Positions 4,703 to 6,676 of a stretch of DNA of 6,676 nucleotides are shown in pieces. The translations under genes were made by a program, and so were the position numbers. Origin of the DNA: Cyanobacteria bacterium TMED177 (GTDB lineage: Bacteria; Cyanobacteriota; Cyanobacteriia; PCC-6307; Cyanobiaceae); the NCBI GenBank assembly GCA_002170825.1, contig NHIA01000060.1, forward strand, positions 1 through 6,676, read 5' to 3'. A model generated the notes under the pieces. It was not told where the DNA came from, did not search any database, and worked only from the letters and a program-made list of their open reading frames with translations. Each line of letters opens with the position of its first letter. Within the stretch, counting starts at the first letter, position 1.

Positions 4703-6178
4703 TCAAACAGCCGTTGTCGGTTGTCGGCCATCGATTGCCACGTCCTGCAACAAAGCCTCGCCGCGACGGAACAATTCACGGGCGTAGTCCGTCCAGGTGC
4801 CCTGCCCCCAGTAACGGAAGCAACTGGTCTCGAGCAGCAGCAGATGCAGCAGCGCTTCCTGGTACGGCCGTTGGCCGGTGGCACTGGGATCCGCGGCCAC
4901 CACTTCATCAAACCGGCGGTGGAAACGGGCGCTGAGGTCGTTCATCGGCTCAAGCACGTTGTCGTAGCCCGCCACCCAGCTGAGGTTGCTGGTCCAGGAC
5001 GCTCCCTCCATCGAAAAGCCATCCCCAGCTGTCTTCAAGGTGGCGATGGCCGCATCCACGCCGGCTGGTGTCGGTCGGTCGCCGAGCGACTGCCAGAGCC
5101 GGTGCTGCTGCACCGCCTGGATCTCCGGGAAGGCAGCGCTGCTGATGCCGTTGCTCTCCAGCAGCTCCAGATACTCCGTGCCGTTGATGGCAGCCGTGCC
5201 GTTTACTTCGTCTCGGATACGACGGTTCGCCTGCAGGAAAGCGGGCGGGAATTCATTCATCATCACGCCGCCGTTTTCTCCGTCGGCGATCTGGCTCACC
5301 ACCGGTGGAATCTCCACCCCATTCAGGTGCTGGCGTTCTAGGCCGAGGGCTTCGTAGCAGGGCTGCATCTGACCCACGAGCTTCGTGTCAGACCCCTGGG
5401 TCTTGATCAGGGCGGTGATGCTGATCGTGTCGCCGCAGCTGTTGCGCGCCCGCAACTGATGGGGAAGGTGTTTCTGCTCCTGGTTCAGGCTGGTGCCATT
5501 GAGGGTCTCCACGCTGTGCTCCTGCACCAGCAGCCAGCGGTAACCGCACTCCTTCAGGGCATGGATGAATTCATAAAGAGTGTCCGGATGGTTGGGCAGG
5601 TGCATCTCCGGTGGTGAGAACCCTTTCACCCGCTGCAGGGCTTCAGTGCCGAACATTGCTGCGAACTGGTGCTGCCAGGCCGTGATCTGCAGCTTCAGGT
5701 CCGGAATCGGAGTGGATGGAGCCACCGCATGGCTCCAGAAGGTTCCTAGCCATTCGACATGGATCTGCATCACGGGATCACAGGCGAGATACCGCAGGGC
5801 TCCGGTGATGTCCTCCCGGCCCATCTGCCCCACTCCCCAGAGCAGATTTCCGGAGTAGTCGAGCATGATCCTCGGGTTGCAGCCCTCCTCCAGCAGTTGG
5901 GGGATCAGGTTGGCCAGGCGCCGGTAGCACTGGGCAAACGGTTCGGCGTTGTGGTTGTCGCCCTCGCCCGGGTGCTCAAACATGTACTGAAGGTGTGAGA
6001 TCAGGCCCCCCTCCGTCCCGGCCGGGATGGTGGGCTGATGCATGTGCAGTGCACAGGCAAAACCGGAACGGATCTGATCCAGCCGCAGATTGGTTCGCGG
6101 CAGCCACACCGGCGTCTGCCGCTGCATCAGTTGTTGCAACTCGATTTCCCGGCCAGCGATCGGTGGGATGGCGAACAT
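4703..6178 (-). CDS. Glycoside hydrolase family 57 protein (alpha-glucan-active enzyme)
   Basis: The product has 491 residues from the ATG at 6178; an in-frame TTG at 6205 would add nine. Family 57 motifs are visible in order: LHMHQP (44-49, motif 1), GFSPPEM (186-192) with Glu191 at the position of the catalytic nucleophile, and ADGENGG (298-304) with Asp299 at the position of the acid/base. A Trp/Tyr-rich helical C-terminal segment (ETSCFRYWGQGTW, about 450-462) is also typical. There is no signal peptide, so the enzyme should act in the cytoplasm. Family 57 retaining enzymes act on alpha-glucans as amylases, 4-alpha-glucanotransferases or branching enzymes; which one cannot be told here, though glycogen metabolism is the natural context in a cyanobacterium. 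No Shine-Dalgarno is obvious. It is followed closely by the 57-aa gene. Confidence 0.93.
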   Translation of the reverse strand: MFAIPPIAGREIELQQLMQRQTPVWLPRTNLRLDQIRSGFACALHMHQPTIPAGTEGGLISHLQYMFEHPGEGDNHNAEPFAQCYRRLANLIPQLLEEGCNPRIMLDYSGNLLWGVGQMGREDITGALRYLACDPVMQIHVEWLGTFWSHAVAPSTPIPDLKLQITAWQHQFAAMFGTEALQRVKGFSPPEMHLPNHPDTLYEFIHALKECGYRWLLVQEHSVETLNGTSLNQEQKHLPHQLRARNSCGDTISITALIKTQGSDTKLVGQMQPCYEALGLERQHLNGVEIPPVVSQIADGENGGVMMNEFPPAFLQANRRIRDEVNGTAAINGTEYLELLESNGISSAAFPEIQAVQQHRLWQSLGDRPTPAGVDAAIATLKTAGDGFSMEGASWTSNLSWVAGYDNVLEPMNDLSARFHRRFDEVVAADPSATGQRPYQEALLHLLLLETSCFRYWGQGTWTDYARELFRRGEALLQDVAIDGRQPTTAV

Positions 6179-6321
6179 TGACGGCAGGCTGCGGTGATGG
6201 ATCAACCCTTAGCGCCAATGCGTCGGTGGACGGCTCAACCCCTTGATTGGGTTTGGCAACCCCAGGCTTCTCAGGCGGATCAAGCAGGTGCTGCAGTCAC
6301 TGGAGCGCCGAATCCAGGCAC

Positions 6322-6348
6322 AAAAAAGGAGGGTTTCCCAGGCCCTCC
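6322..6348 (-). terminator. Strong intrinsic terminator
   Basis: On the - strand GGAGGG, a nine-base loop, CCCTCC and then TTTTTT form a standard intrinsic terminator. It lies 86 bases after the stop of the 68-aa gene and 144 bases before the GH57 start, so it separates the two units, or acts as an attenuator in front of GH57. Confidence 0.8.
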
Positions 6349-6431
6349 CGTCAATCGACGCATACCCCTCACCGGGGTGCGCTCAGTGTTACCCACTGAA
6401 CAGGTTCGTGCTGTGGGTGTTGATACCTGTT
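6349..6431 (-). ncRNA. Candidate structured RNA: three consecutive hairpins before the terminator
   Basis: In the 83 bases between the 68-aa gene and the terminator nearly every base can pair. AACAGGT/ACCTGTT (6399-6405 with 6425-6431, 19-base loop), TCAGTG/CACTGA (6383-6388 with 6394-6399, 5-base loop) and CGCA..CCCC/GGGG..TGCG (6359-6368 with 6374-6381, one 2-base bulge) follow one another. GTGGGT in the first loop (6413-6418) is also complementary to ACCCAC (6391-6396) in the second hairpin, allowing a pseudoknot or switch. The strand is assigned from the T-run of the terminator. It could be a 3' UTR, a separate small RNA or a leader element of GH57. No known class was recognised. Confidence 0.45.
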
Positions 6432-6434
6432 TCT

Positions 6435-6641
6435 TCAGGCGATGACTTCCGGTTCCATCTCCCAGCAGTCCGATCCCCTTGAGGTCAGCAGACACACCAT
6501 CTGCTGGTCCTGACTGATCAGACGGAAGGTGCGTCCCGTGACGTCGCTCTTGGCACGGGCATGCCAGAAGGCGTTGTCTCTGCTGTCGTGACGTGCCTCA
6601 AAGCTCCAGCCCTGATCGGTGAGGCCTTCAATGATGAACAT
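6435..6641 (-). CDS. 68-aa hypothetical protein, paralogue of the gene at 2598-2780
   Basis: This 68-residue soluble protein begins MFIIEGLTDQGWSFEARHD and carries the block HARAKSDVTGRTFRLI (about 27-42) shared with the 60-aa protein at 2598-2780. It then extends further with a second half containing CLLTSRGSDCWEMEPEVIA (two Cys, acidic end). The start at 6641 is chosen because it matches the paralogue's Met-aromatic-x-Ile-Glu start, and AAGGAG lies 15 bases upstream (a long spacing). The frame is nevertheless open to the window edge, so a longer protein starting outside cannot be excluded. The family is not recognised; the predicted layout is strand, helix, strand, strand. It is followed by the hairpin-rich region and a strong terminator. 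Confidence 0.75.
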   Translation of the reverse strand: MFIIEGLTDQGWSFEARHDSRDNAFWHARAKSDVTGRTFRLISQDQQMVCLLTSRGSDCWEMEPEVIA

Positions 6642-6676
6642 GGCGATGCTTTCGCTCTCCTTACGCTCGGCCGGGT

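Noticed and set aside
6370..6426. + strand resemblance to the TPP riboswitch (GGGGTGC, then TACCC and GAAC)
   Set aside because: The essential CTGAGA element reads CTCAGT, the distal pyrophosphate-binding part is missing, and no + strand gene follows. The stems also fit better with the - strand terminator.
6194..6445. + strand open frames over the GH57/68-aa gap
   Set aside because: Two overlapping frames look partly protein-like, but they run through the hairpins and terminator, codon choice is mixed and no ribosome site is present.

Overview
The window looks like chromosomal DNA from a marine picocyanobacterium, most likely a high-GC marine Synechococcus. This is an inference from moderate-high GC, very tight packing, many genes of 30-70 codons with weak Shine-Dalgarno sequences, and protein families common in that group. 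No rRNA, tRNA, transposase, integrase or CRISPR array is visible, so the window itself shows no mobile element.

Layout. Bases 1-108 hold the 3' end of an unidentified + strand gene, followed by a 114-aa alpha/beta protein (148-492). This meets, tail to tail with one base between stop codons, a DUF2130-type protein (494-1861, - strand) with a zinc-ribbon start, a long coiled coil and a nuclease-like C-terminal domain. A 54-aa single-span membrane protein (1913-2077, +) then faces a DUF1499 protein (2084-2485, -), six bases apart.

From about 2.6 to 4.7 kb lies a dense run of tiny genes on both strands: 60 aa, 37 aa, a membrane protein that reads through only with a frameshift, 57 aa (TTG start, NblA-like N-terminus), 60 aa, about 54 aa, a two-gene operon of 31- and 40-aa membrane peptides, and 57 aa. 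Many were too short for a standard length cut-off and were found by reading both strands. A family 57 glycoside hydrolase (4703-6178, -) follows, probably co-transcribed with the 57-aa gene downstream of it. The window ends with a 68-aa gene (6435-6641, -) that is a paralogue of the 60-aa gene at 2598-2780.

The most notable non-coding signals are these. (1) A compact promoter for the membrane-peptide operon is flanked by two copies of an 11-bp operator-like repeat exactly 42 bp apart. (2) A 110-base region at 6322-6431 holds three consecutive hairpins, a possible alternative pairing between two of them, and then a strong - strand terminator; it is a candidate structured RNA or attenuator upstream of the glycoside hydrolase. 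(3) An inverted repeat would hide the ribosome binding site of the gene at 3560. (4) The octamer palindrome CTGATCAG occurs four times.

Apart from the glycoside hydrolase (alpha-glucan metabolism), functions are mostly unknown. No shared pathway can be claimed for the small genes.
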